A stretch of 64,000 bases of DNA from Paenibacillus harenae (GTDB lineage Bacteria; Bacillota; Bacilli; Paenibacillales; Paenibacillaceae), in the NCBI RefSeq assembly GCF_030812415.1, contig NZ_JAUSST010000002.1, positions 558,001 to 622,000 on the forward strand, read 5' to 3'. The stretch's first letter is position 1. Each line of letters begins with the position of its first letter. A model generated the notes under the pieces. The model saw only the letters and a program-made list of their open reading frames with translations, ran no database searches and was not told the DNA's origin. Positions 9,153 to 17,217 of the stretch are shown in pieces. The position numbers and the translations under genes are program-made.

Positions 9153-10196
9153 ATGAAGCAACGGTACGACGAGCTGCGCAGCGAGGCATGGAACTTGCCG
9201 GACGGCAAGCAGAAGGTGACGGTGCTGGAGGAGGCAGTCCGCATCGCCGACCTGTATATGTCGAAGGAGGACGCTTATTACGCTAGAATGTCCTACTCGG
9301 AGGCGGCGTTAATGTCGGGCTTCGAGGAACGCTTTATCGTTTCCTTCGCCTGGTGTTTATCACAATTCGAGAAGCAGCCGGAGCTGTACGACAGCCATCA
9401 GCTTATCTGGCATTACAAATGGCTAATCGGCATCATATGGCGCTTTCCGCAATTTGGCGCCGTACAGATCGCCGATATCTATTATGATTTCAAAAGAATG
9501 TGCCTACAATACGGACACAGCCTTCGGCCTTATTATTCGAAAATCCACATGTACGCGCTGGTTAGCGGGCATGCCGAGCTAGCTCAGACGTATTATGAGG
9601 CGTGGAGAAAAGCGCCGTATGACGCAATGTCCGATTGCCGGGCATGCGAGCAAAACATGTTCGGCTATTTTCACTTGGCATCAGGCAGGTACAAGCGGGG
9701 ACTGCAAACCTTGAAGCCGATCCTGAGCGGCAAGATGTCCTGCCGTTCGATCCCGCAAAATACGTACAGCCACGTACTCATGCCGCTGCTTGAGATCGAT
9801 CAACATGACGAAGCGGCCAAGCTTGCACGCAAGTGCTCGCGGATGTTGAAAGGGCCTGGATACTTAGAGGAGTACGGCAGGTTGATCGGATATTATGCGG
9901 CAACCGACTTGAACAAAGCGGCCAAACTGCTGGAAAGCACGGCTGCTTACGCGATAAGCAACAAGACAGACTGGAATCGATTCCAATATTTGATCGGGGC
10001 AAAAGCTTTCTTCTCGTTATGGAATGAAAAGAAGCGCAAAAGGAAGCTGAACGTTCACAGTTCTTTCACAAGCGAGTGGGTAGAGGCCGAAAGCGAAAGG
10101 CTGGCAAGGGCTTTCGACGATCGCAACGGCAATGAATATTGCCAAGGGCTGCTTGCCCATAAGGTAAATCAGGTTCGGAAGCGCCGTACTTGCTGA
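9153..10196 (+). CDS. Helical-repeat (TPR-like) protein paired with Hsp90-like gene
   Basis: I do not recognise a named family for this 347-residue protein. It is almost entirely alpha-helical, with successive helix pairs resembling degenerate TPRs, for example VLEEAVRIADLYMSKEDAYY, AELAQTYYEAWRKAP and DEAAKLARKCSRML. A basic C-terminus (KKRKRKLN and KVNQVRKRRTC) and several Cys residues (SDCRACEQ) are present, with no signal peptide or membrane helix. Only two bases separate it from the Hsp90-like gene, implying coupled translation. A TPR co-factor for Hsp90 would parallel eukaryotic co-chaperones, but that role is inference. Confidence 0.65.
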   Translation: MKQRYDELRSEAWNLPDGKQKVTVLEEAVRIADLYMSKEDAYYARMSYSEAALMSGFEERFIVSFAWCLSQFEKQPELYDSHQLIWHYKWLIGIIWRFPQFGAVQIADIYYDFKRMCLQYGHSLRPYYSKIHMYALVSGHAELAQTYYEAWRKAPYDAMSDCRACEQNMFGYFHLASGRYKRGLQTLKPILSGKMSCRSIPQNTYSHVLMPLLEIDQHDEAAKLARKCSRMLKGPGYLEEYGRLIGYYAATDLNKAAKLLESTAAYAISNKTDWNRFQYLIGAKAFFSLWNEKKRKRKLNVHSSFTSEWVEAESERLARAFDDRNGNEYCQGLLAHKVNQVRKRRTC

Positions 10197-10263
10197 CGAG
10201 GCTGTTGACGACAATCGAACGGTAGTGGTTCATTTGTACTAACGACAGCAGAGAGGGTTATGG

Positions 10264-11184
10264 ATGGATATGTTAAAACAATTTATGAAAGCTTCGCGCA
10301 TTCGAGTCATTCCGGTTATGCTCATACCAATTGTTATGGGATCTCTGGCTGCATATGCATGGGACGGCGTATTCGACGTATGGCTCTTCCTATTGACGTT
10401 GATCGGCGCGGCCTCCGCGCATCTGTTCTCCAATATGATTAACGATCTATGGGATTATTACAACGGTACGGATGAGGCTGCCCATGCAAGCAAGGATGCG
10501 ATCTCGACTAACTCCGGTTACCTGACTAACGGGACATGGAGCGTAAAAAAATTCGCATTCGTTACTTGGCTGCTATTCTTTATCGCGGCAGCTTGCGGGA
10601 TCGTGCTTAGCATTTTCAGCGGTTTCGAGGTGATGGTGTTCGCCGTGCTTGGTTCGCTGCTTGCCTACTTCTACGTAGCGCCGCCGATTCGCTTCGGCTA
10701 TCGCGGCAAAGGGTACAGCGAGCTTGCAATTCTGTTCTCGTTCGGCATCTTGCCGGTAGTCGGCTCTTATTACGTACAGACGCTGCTCCTCGACACTAGG
10801 GCGCTGCTGCTATCGTTGCCGATCGGTTTTTTGACGACGCTTATTTTATTCAATCATCATTTCCTGCATTGGCAGACTGATCGAGAAGCCGGCAAGCGAA
10901 CGCTCGTTGTCGTCTGGGGCGAGAGAATAGCGCTGCTCTTCTCGCAAGTGTTAATGTATTTAGCTTACTGCGCGCTTGCCGTTTGCGTCATTCAAGAAGC
11001 GCTTCCCGTCTATGCATTGCTAGGCATTGTGACCGCCATTCCGCTGTACCGCGTTTACGGTAAGCTGGGAAACCGCAATGAATCGAGAGCTTACTTGCCG
11101 TTAATGGCCGGTTCCCTTAGGGCAACCATGCAATGCGGCGTTATTATGATCGTATCGTTATTGATTCAAGCCTTCATCCAATAA
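10264..11184 (+). CDS. UbiA-family prenyltransferase (MenA-like)
   Basis: This 306-residue membrane protein has about eight to nine hydrophobic helices and the UbiA family's two acidic motifs. The first is NMINDLWDYYNGTD (about residues 58-71, the prenyl-diphosphate Mg site); the second region is NHHFLHWQTDREAGKRTL. It may be the 1,4-dihydroxy-2-naphthoate prenyltransferase of menaquinone synthesis. No other men genes are adjacent, so the acceptor is unproven. The start has AGAGAGGG upstream. The following genes begin 41 and 29 bases after the preceding stops, so it may head an operon with the unknown protein and two-component pair. Confidence 0.8.
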   Translation: MDMLKQFMKASRIRVIPVMLIPIVMGSLAAYAWDGVFDVWLFLLTLIGAASAHLFSNMINDLWDYYNGTDEAAHASKDAISTNSGYLTNGTWSVKKFAFVTWLLFFIAAACGIVLSIFSGFEVMVFAVLGSLLAYFYVAPPIRFGYRGKGYSELAILFSFGILPVVGSYYVQTLLLDTRALLLSLPIGFLTTLILFNHHFLHWQTDREAGKRTLVVVWGERIALLFSQVLMYLAYCALAVCVIQEALPVYALLGIVTAIPLYRVYGKLGNRNESRAYLPLMAGSLRATMQCGVIMIVSLLIQAFIQ

Positions 11185-11224
11185 TTCAATCCTGCATTCC
11201 ACAACCAAGAGAGAGGTATACATC

Positions 11225-11950
11225 ATGGACAACCAATGGGTATTAGGCGACTTTCATACCATTCTTAACGAGGGCGAAGTTTGGAAAATGGGCGGGTTTA
11301 CGCTGCCGGACGGCAGCTTCTGGCATTATCGCGAGCCGGATGCCGTCGTCATCGTTCGCAATGGGCTGCTTTATGTTCGGGCACCATTAAGCCGTAGTCA
11401 TGATCGCATCCAGATTCTCGACAACGCAAAGCATATGTATTATTCGGCGGAACCGGTTATAGTACCGGAGAACGGCGAGATCAGCTTCGAGCTTCGAATT
11501 CGCGCGCGGGCGCAAAATACGGCGAAGGACGATCTATACGACGGGTTTGTATCGCTTAACCTGCTGGACTTCACAACGGGAGGCGCACTTGATTTCTTCG
11601 CATCACCGGACAAATATGCAAGCGTGTATGCCGTATTGCCGTTCCCTGGCGTGAAAGTGCCGGAGACCGATCAAACGCGTTACTTCTGCGTATTCAAGGA
11701 AGATGACGATTTCGACGCCGGACAATTCAATACGTACAAGATCGCGTACAACCGAGCCAAGGACGAAGTCGCATTCTATGTGAACGGCAGGGAAGTACGG
11801 CGGGAGCGGAACGTTCCCGTCAAGTTCAAACAATTCACGGTCGCGCTCGGCATAATGACCGAGAAGGACTTAACGCCGGAAGGCAGCGTATCCGTGCATG
11901 GCCAGACGGTAATAGGCGAATGGTCGCCCGTTACGATCGTGGTAAAATAA
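11225..11950 (+). CDS. Beta-rich protein, possibly DUF6081-like
   Basis: This 241-residue soluble protein has no signal peptide. Its pattern of beta strands and aromatic residues is reminiscent of concanavalin-like lectin/glucanase folds: ISFELRIRAR, YDGFVSLNLLDF, NTYKIAYNRAKDEVAFYVNG, and a terminal IGEWSPVTIVV. I tentatively associate it with the DUF6081 family from memory and cannot confirm this. No catalytic residues are evident. It lies between the prenyltransferase and a sensor kinase with short gaps and a GAGAGGT ribosome site. Function unknown. Confidence 0.6.
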   Translation: MDNQWVLGDFHTILNEGEVWKMGGFTLPDGSFWHYREPDAVVIVRNGLLYVRAPLSRSHDRIQILDNAKHMYYSAEPVIVPENGEISFELRIRARAQNTAKDDLYDGFVSLNLLDFTTGGALDFFASPDKYASVYAVLPFPGVKVPETDQTRYFCVFKEDDDFDAGQFNTYKIAYNRAKDEVAFYVNGREVRRERNVPVKFKQFTVALGIMTEKDLTPEGSVSVHGQTVIGEWSPVTIVVK

Positions 11951-11978
11951 TAGCATCACACTGCAAAGGAGCAAACGC

Positions 11979-13388
11979 ATGCTGTTCGTTCTAATCGCAT
12001 TATGGGCCATCGCGGCCATCTTATGGTTATCCGACCGCCGCTCGGACATTAATCGTCGATTAGGCGCCGTCGCTTTCTGCGGCGGCGCAGGCGCGCTTGC
12101 TGCCGTACTGGATTTAAGCTGGATTCCGGCTGCCGCGGAAGCGGGCATGAGCGCAAGCAATCGGCAGCTGCTTTATTATGTGCAGGCCGCATCATCGCTA
12201 TTGTCTTACTACGGGCTGCCGTATTTCTTCCTATTATTCGCGCTGGCTTACCATCGCATACGCATGCCGGCGGCAATGTACAGGCTCGTTCAATGGCTGC
12301 TTGTTATCCCCGCTCTCCTTTGTTTGCTCCTCACGCCGCCTTATAATGAATTGTATCCGATTACTTTTACGATCGTCGTATGGTGGGCCGTACCGTTCAT
12401 CCTGTTCGGAACGGCATTAATCTTGATGAAGCGTCAACCGTATGCGGCTTTGTCCAGAAGGCACTGGATCGTCTGTTCGGCCGTATTGCCTCCTGTCTTG
12501 TTCAGCATGGTTATGAATTACGTTCTTCCAAGCACTGGCATGCTTCGGATGTGGGTGTACAATACGTGGTTCGTTGGACTGGGCGCGACGGTATTCGTCG
12601 TCGGTTTGTTCACCTATGGCTTTATGGGCGTGCGGGTGTTGATTGACCGGCGAAGATTCGATACGACGTACCGCGCAGTCACTTCGGGCACGGCGATCTT
12701 GAACCATGCGATTAAAAACGATGCGGCGAAGATGAGGTTGTTTTCGGAGAAAATGAAGACGTATGCAATCGAAACGAACCAAGCGGAACTGCTTGCCGAT
12801 ATCGAGACGGTGCTGTCGGCTTCGAAGCATATGCAAGATATGGTTGGCAGAGTTCACCAGCGCACGGAAGACTTGATGTTAAGGCCGCAGCGGGAGCCGC
12901 TGGCCGATGTCGTATTAAGAACGGTGAAACCAATCGAAGCGCTTCATAAGCGCGTTACCTTCTATCTTGCATTGGAGGAAGGATGGAGCGGCATGATCGA
13001 TTCCGCGCAGATCGGCGAGGCGCTTGGCAATCTTGTTGTGAATGCGCTTGAAGCGATGAAGGGCGAGGGCGATTTGCGCATAACCTTAACCGAGCAGAAG
13101 CGAGAACTCGTGATCGAAGTGCGGGATTCGGGTCCTGGCATGGACAAAAACCAGATTGCCAAAGCTTTCGAGCCGTTCTATACGACTAAGGCCGGAAGCG
13201 GCGCGAACTTCGGTCTTGGCTTGCCTTATGCGTTCCAAGTGATGCGCAAGCATAAGGGAGCGCTTCATGTGATGAGCAGACCGGGACATGGCACATCGGT
13301 GCTCATGACTTTTCCGAAGAAGGGCATTCAGGCGGCGAGGATAGAGACGCCCGCGAAGAAAGGGGGAGAAGTGCATGTCGTCGATTAA
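11979..13388 (+). CDS. Membrane sensor histidine kinase
   Basis: This 469-residue kinase has about seven N-terminal membrane helices (residues 1-225) and no large extracellular domain, so it probably senses within the membrane. The phospho-acceptor region contains ILNHAIKND (His about 243). The HATPase domain has the N box NLVVNALEAM (about 350), DSGPGMD and FGLGLPY. It overlaps the following response-regulator gene by 14 bases, so the pair is co-translated. The signal is unknown; the neighbouring prenyltransferase suggests, but does not prove, a membrane-lipid or quinone link. Confidence 0.88.
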   Translation: MLFVLIALWAIAAILWLSDRRSDINRRLGAVAFCGGAGALAAVLDLSWIPAAAEAGMSASNRQLLYYVQAASSLLSYYGLPYFFLLFALAYHRIRMPAAMYRLVQWLLVIPALLCLLLTPPYNELYPITFTIVVWWAVPFILFGTALILMKRQPYAALSRRHWIVCSAVLPPVLFSMVMNYVLPSTGMLRMWVYNTWFVGLGATVFVVGLFTYGFMGVRVLIDRRRFDTTYRAVTSGTAILNHAIKNDAAKMRLFSEKMKTYAIETNQAELLADIETVLSASKHMQDMVGRVHQRTEDLMLRPQREPLADVVLRTVKPIEALHKRVTFYLALEEGWSGMIDSAQIGEALGNLVVNALEAMKGEGDLRITLTEQKRELVIEVRDSGPGMDKNQIAKAFEPFYTTKAGSGANFGLGLPYAFQVMRKHKGALHVMSRPGHGTSVLMTFPKKGIQAARIETPAKKGGEVHVVD

Positions 13389-14058
13389 AGTATGGATCAT
13401 AGAAGATGATCCGGATTGGCTGCGCGGCTTGACAGCCTTTCTGAACAAGGAGCAGGATATCGAAGTCATCTGGACCGAATCCGATGCGCGGCAAGCGCAG
13501 CTGACCATTCAGACGGCAACGCAAGCCGCCGATGTTATATTGATGGACATTATGATGGACGGCAAGCCGGAAGGAATCGAGCTTGCCGACGAAGCGAGTA
13601 GACGAACCGGTGCTCGCGTCATTATGCTTACTTCGATGGAAGAAAAGGAGCTTATCTTCCGTTCGTTCCAGGCCGGAGCGATCGATTATCAGATCAAATC
13701 CGATTTCGAGTCGCTGCCGGCAGCCGTAAGGGCGGCGTATGCAAAGCAATCCACGATCAGCGCCGCGGCCGCCGAGCAGATGAGGGAGGAATTCCGGAGG
13801 CTGAAGCTGGTGGAGCGCGAGTTCGAGGTGAAGAAGATGGAGGATCTTATTACGCCCTCCGAGCTTCAGCTCCTGAATCTGATCGACCAAGGCTATTCGC
13901 AGTCGCAGATCGCCGATAAGCTTGTCGTTTCGCTGCGGACGGTCAAAAATCACGTCAATCATATTTTGAAAAAGCTGCGCTTGCCCGGCTCGAAGGAAGC
14001 GGCCAAGAAGGTAAAGGACTTGGGACTGCTGAATAAGGACGATGATAGTACCAAATAA
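13375..14058 (+). CDS. NarL/LuxR-type response regulator
   Basis: This 227-residue protein has a receiver domain (EDDPDW near the N-terminus, phospho-acceptor Asp about 57 in ILMDIMMDG, conserved Lys in YQIKSD). A helical linker leads to a LuxR-type helix-turn-helix (about 165-215, SQSQIADKLVVSLRTVKNHVNHILKKL). Its start lies inside the kinase gene, which identifies the cognate pair. A strong terminator overlaps its end, closing the unit. Confidence 0.9.
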   Translation: MSSIKVWIIEDDPDWLRGLTAFLNKEQDIEVIWTESDARQAQLTIQTATQAADVILMDIMMDGKPEGIELADEASRRTGARVIMLTSMEEKELIFRSFQAGAIDYQIKSDFESLPAAVRAAYAKQSTISAAAAEQMREEFRRLKLVEREFEVKKMEDLITPSELQLLNLIDQGYSQSQIADKLVVSLRTVKNHVNHILKKLRLPGSKEAAKKVKDLGLLNKDDDSTK

Positions 14059-14077
14059 ACTTGGTACTATTTTTTTT
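14045..14077 (+). terminator. Intrinsic terminator of the two-component unit
   Basis: ATAGTACCAA and TTGGTACTAT form a perfect 10-base stem with a six-base loop, followed by an uninterrupted T-run. The stem begins inside the response-regulator stop region. Confidence 0.9.
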
Positions 14078-14141
14078 GCCAAATTATCGCAAAATAAGAA
14101 GGGGGCTAGAATAAACTCCACACAAAGGAGGCAATGTCGGT

Positions 14142-14828
14142 ATGTCGTTCGAAATGTTTTCTGCCGCGCATTATGCAGCTTTATTGGCCGCGGCCGTCGT
14201 TTTCGCATGGATCGTCCTGCAGCGCCGCAAGCTGCGAGTACCTTCCGTCAACCGGACTTTTCGGTGGGTGACGGCATCGGTGCTAATAGGCTGCGAGGTC
14301 GCTCTTCAAGCCTCCTATTTGATCGAGGGCGAGTGGTCATACGGATCGCTGCCGCTGCAGTTGTGCAGTCTTACGCTGCTGCTTGCCGCAGCATTGCTTA
14401 TGACCGGCAGCAAGCGATTGTACGACATCGTCTTTTTCCTCGGTATCTTGGGAGCTTTGCAGGCGCTCATCACGCCTAATCTCGGTCAAGACTTTCCTCA
14501 CTTTCGTTACTTCCACTTCTTTATTGCGCATATTGGCATAATCGCCGCAGGCTTGTTCGTTATCGCCGTAGAGAGATATCGGCCGACGTATAAGTCCGTA
14601 TGTAACGCATGGATCTGGCTGCACATTCTTGCCGTTCCCGCAGCCGCGGTCAATTACATGACGGGCTATACGAATTTTATGTTTCTGGCACGCAAGCCGG
14701 GCACGGCATCGCTGCTCGACATGCTTGCTCCCTGGCCATGGTATATTTTGCAGCTTGAAGTCGTTGTTATCGCGTTATGTTTGTTGCTCTTATGGGTGGT
14801 TGCTCTGGTTCGCAGAATAAAGGGATGA
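14142..14828 (+). CDS. YwaF-family (TIGR02206-like) integral membrane protein
   Basis: This 228-residue protein has about six to seven membrane helices. It carries motifs typical of YwaF relatives: LPLQLCSLTLLLAA, LITPNLGQDFPHFRYFHFF and MTGYTNFMFLARKP. The family has no established biochemical function. The start is preceded by AAAGGAGG. Its TGA stop overlaps the ATG of a small downstream frame (14825), suggesting a translationally coupled partner. Confidence 0.8.
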   Translation: MSFEMFSAAHYAALLAAAVVFAWIVLQRRKLRVPSVNRTFRWVTASVLIGCEVALQASYLIEGEWSYGSLPLQLCSLTLLLAAALLMTGSKRLYDIVFFLGILGALQALITPNLGQDFPHFRYFHFFIAHIGIIAAGLFVIAVERYRPTYKSVCNAWIWLHILAVPAAAVNYMTGYTNFMFLARKPGTASLLDMLAPWPWYILQLEVVVIALCLLLLWVVALVRRIKG

Positions 14829-15049
14829 TGCCCGGTCGGGCGCAGCTGCTGCGAATGCTTATTATTTCTAGACTGTCAGCGATGCGGCAGGAAAAAATAA
14901 ATTGTCGACCGGACAATACGACCGAGAGGCAATGGTCAATCGCGGAATCCTGGCAGCTGATTGCCCAACTGCCCTTCGGCAAACCGACTGCTCCTGCAGG
15001 CGAGAAGCCATTAAAACCGATTGAAGAAAGAGTTAAAATATTCAAGTAA
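14825..15049 (+). CDS. Small hypothetical protein coupled to ywaF-like gene
   Basis: A 74-residue frame starts with an ATGA overlap on the stop of the membrane protein gene and ends 17 bases before an intrinsic terminator, so it lies in a real transcript. The product is polar, has no signal peptide or membrane helix, and ends in a basic stretch (KPLKPIEERVKIFK). I recognise no family. The stop/start overlap and the terminator support a real gene; the lack of homology knowledge keeps confidence modest. Confidence 0.45.
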   Translation: MMPGRAQLLRMLIISRLSAMRQEKINCRPDNTTERQWSIAESWQLIAQLPFGKPTAPAGEKPLKPIEERVKIFK

Positions 15050-15066
15050 ACAATTCCCGTTCGAAG

Positions 15067-15094
15067 CGCCGATTGCCGAGAACGGCGTTTTTTT
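15067..15094 (+). terminator. Intrinsic terminator
   Basis: CGCCG (15067-15071) pairs with CGGCG (15083-15087), followed by seven T residues. It closes the ywaF-like/small protein transcript. Confidence 0.7.
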
Positions 15095-15205
15095 CTGACG
15101 CGCTGGCGGTCGGCTCTAAAAAGCGGTACAATAAAAACCGATATAGTAAACATAATAATGGTTTTTCTTTTTCCATAATGAAGATACATAGCTAGGGAGG
15201 TAACC

Positions 15206-15913
15206 ATGAGCATTGACCCGCGAACGATGAAAACTTTACTACAGCTCCAGCTTACGCCGAGCGTTGACTTTCAAGCGAATTCGAATCCGCTGACGAAGAC
15301 GGAGACGGACGGCTCGCCTTCCTTATTCGATACGTTATTATCGCAATATATGAATGGGGCAGTCGACACCGGCACCGGAGCAAATGTTGCTTCTGCCCTG
15401 CCAACTGACATGCTATCGCAATTAACGTCGCTTGGCAGCCTGAGCGGCTTAAACAGCTTGTCCGAACTTGGCCTCTCCGACAACTTGCCGGATGCGAAGT
15501 GGGCAGGCTCCGGTCACTACGATGAGCTCATTCAGCAGGCTTCGGCTAAGTATGGCGTCGATCCTTCCTTGATCGAAGCGGTTATTAAGACGGAGTCCGG
15601 CTTTCAGAGCGATGCAGTGTCTTCCGCAGGAGCAAAGGGACTCATGCAGCTGATGGACGGAACGGCCAGAGGGCTTGGCGTCAGCAATTCCTTCGATCCG
15701 GAGCAGAATATTAACGGAGGAACGAAATATTTGTCGCTGCTTATGCGCAAATATAACGGCAACGAGCAAGTCGCCCTTGCCGCATATAATGCCGGACCGG
15801 GCAGAATCGACCGCTTAGGTATCGGAACGAACGGAGAGCTCCAAGCAGCTATCGGGAGCTTGCCGGAAGAGACGCAGCGTTACGTGACGAAAGTGCTTCA
15901 AGCCAAGCAATAA
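15206..15913 (+). CDS. Lytic transglycosylase (SLT domain)
   Basis: The 235-residue protein has a low-complexity Ser/Gly/Leu-rich N-terminal half and a C-terminal SLT domain (about residues 105-232). The catalytic Glu is about residue 130 in VIKTESGF. The domain also has GAKGLMQLMDGTARGLGV and the NAGPGRID motif. This fold cleaves the MurNAc-GlcNAc bond of peptidoglycan with 1,6-anhydro formation. There is no evident signal peptide, as in several Bacillales SLT proteins whose export route is unclear. The start has a GGGAGGTAA ribosome site. Confidence 0.88.
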   Translation: MSIDPRTMKTLLQLQLTPSVDFQANSNPLTKTETDGSPSLFDTLLSQYMNGAVDTGTGANVASALPTDMLSQLTSLGSLSGLNSLSELGLSDNLPDAKWAGSGHYDELIQQASAKYGVDPSLIEAVIKTESGFQSDAVSSAGAKGLMQLMDGTARGLGVSNSFDPEQNINGGTKYLSLLMRKYNGNEQVALAAYNAGPGRIDRLGIGTNGELQAAIGSLPEETQRYVTKVLQAKQ

Positions 15914-15929
15914 TTTCTTCGCATTCACC

Positions 15930-15977
15930 GCGGAACATGAGCTTAATCCCCCGCAAGGCGGTGGCTTCCGTTCACGC
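15930..15977 (+). promoter_or_regulatory. Structured leader element, third copy (before cysteine desulfurase)
   Basis: GCGGAAC (15930-15936) pairs with GTTCACGC (15970-15977), leaving one bulged A. An inner hairpin, CCGC/GCGG, is at 15951-15961. The same architecture occurs before divIB (54374-54421) and ftsZ (56930-56975). Relative to those copies one stem pair changes from A-T to G-C on both strands of the helix, a compensatory change. A terminator follows at 16005. It could be the aptamer part of an unknown cis-regulatory RNA or an interspersed repeat. Confidence 0.4.
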
Positions 15978-16004
15978 ATGAGATCACGACATTTGCCATT
16001 CGCG

Positions 16005-16039
16005 GATAGCGATTGGCTGTCGCTGATCTTTTTGTTTTT
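16005..16039 (+). terminator. Intrinsic terminator in the cysteine desulfurase leader
   Basis: GATAGCGA pairs with TCGCTGATC, with one bulged base and a seven-base loop, followed by TTTTTGTTTTT. It lies about 28 bases after the structured leader element and just before the ribosome site at 16052. It either ends the upstream transcript or acts as an attenuator. Confidence 0.55.
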
Positions 16040-16066
16040 ATTGAAGAGGAGATGGAGGGAACATCG

Positions 16067-17215
16067 ATGCTGTATTTTGATCATTGCGCGTCTACGCCGC
16101 CCTATGAAGAGGTCGTTCAGACGATGATGGAAGTAATGAAGTCCCATTACGCGAATCCGTCGTCGCTGCACCAAAGAGGCACGGCGGCAGACAAGCTTAT
16201 CGAGCGGGCTCGCTCGGTCGTGTCGAAGCAGTTCGGCACACGCGGAGGAGAGTGGATATTTACGTCCGGCGGGACGGAATCGAACAATATAGCGATCAAA
16301 GGGATTGCCAAGCAATATAGCGGCCGGGGCAAGCATCTCATAACGACCGAAATCGAGCATGCCTCGGTATATGAAACGTTTGCGCAGCTTGAGCAAGACG
16401 GATTTAACGTCACGTATTTGCCTGTCAGCGCAAGCGGTCATGTGAGCGTGGAACAAGTAGCGGACGCATTGACGGAAGAAACCATTCTCGTTAGCGTCAT
16501 GCATGTCAATAATGAGATCGGCACGGTACAGCCGATCGAGCTAATCGGACATTTGTTAAAGCGATACCCGAAGGTGTTCTTCCATGTCGATGCCGTGCAA
16601 AGCATCGGCAAGATGTCGATCGACATCGAGAAATGGGGCATCGATCTCGTTAGCGGTTCGGCGCATAAGCTTCGCGGCCCGCGCGGCGTCGGCTTGCTCT
16701 ATGTCAGGAACGGGATTAAGCTGTACCCGCTTCTGACAGGCGGTTCGCAGGAGGCGGGCTTCCGCGCCGGGACGCAGAACGTGCCGGCGATCGTCGCTGC
16801 GGCGAAGGCGCTTCGCATGTCACGCGAGACGGAAGAAGCCAGATATACAGAGATGTCCGCACTAAGATCGCGGCTTGCGTCCATCGTGAACGCGATACCC
16901 GAGCTTAAGCTGAACGGCGGAGAGCCGCTTGCGCCGAATATCGTCCATTTTTCCTATCCCGGTATGAAGCCCGAGGTCGTCGTCCATAAGCTTGAGCAGC
17001 ATGGTATAATGGCATCAACGAAGTCGGCTTGTTCGTCGAAGGACAACATGCCAAGCCGGGTGCTCCTCGCGCTTGGAGCAAGCGCGGAGCATGCTTCCGG
17101 CGGCATACGGATCAGCTTCGGCGATGAACACCGTTCCCATGATATCGATAGAGTCGGCACGGCGCTGCGGCAAGTTGTCGCGGAGCTTAAGCCGCTTGAG
17201 AGGAGATTGACTTAA
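16067..17215 (+). CDS. Cysteine desulfurase (NifS/IscS family)
   Basis: This 382-residue PLP enzyme removes sulfur from cysteine as a protein persulfide. The N-terminus YFDHCASTPP, the PLP lysine in SAHKLRGPRG (about residue 200) and the active-site cysteine loop KSACSSKDNMPS (Cys about 320) are all visible. GGAGGGA precedes the ATG at 16067. The thiI gene starts three bases after its stop, the same pairing as the NifZ-ThiI sulfur relay of Bacillus. It probably supplies sulfur for 4-thiouridine in tRNA and possibly thiazole. The leader carries a structured element and terminator. Confidence 0.9.
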   Translation: MLYFDHCASTPPYEEVVQTMMEVMKSHYANPSSLHQRGTAADKLIERARSVVSKQFGTRGGEWIFTSGGTESNNIAIKGIAKQYSGRGKHLITTEIEHASVYETFAQLEQDGFNVTYLPVSASGHVSVEQVADALTEETILVSVMHVNNEIGTVQPIELIGHLLKRYPKVFFHVDAVQSIGKMSIDIEKWGIDLVSGSAHKLRGPRGVGLLYVRNGIKLYPLLTGGSQEAGFRAGTQNVPAIVAAAKALRMSRETEEARYTEMSALRSRLASIVNAIPELKLNGGEPLAPNIVHFSYPGMKPEVVVHKLEQHGIMASTKSACSSKDNMPSRVLLALGASAEHASGGIRISFGDEHRSHDIDRVGTALRQVVAELKPLERRLT

Positions 17216-17217
17216 GT

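Noticed and set aside
14767..15213. Minus-strand frame across the ywaF-like end and small gene
   Set aside because: It runs against the terminators and the ATGA-coupled plus-strand gene, and shows no family features.
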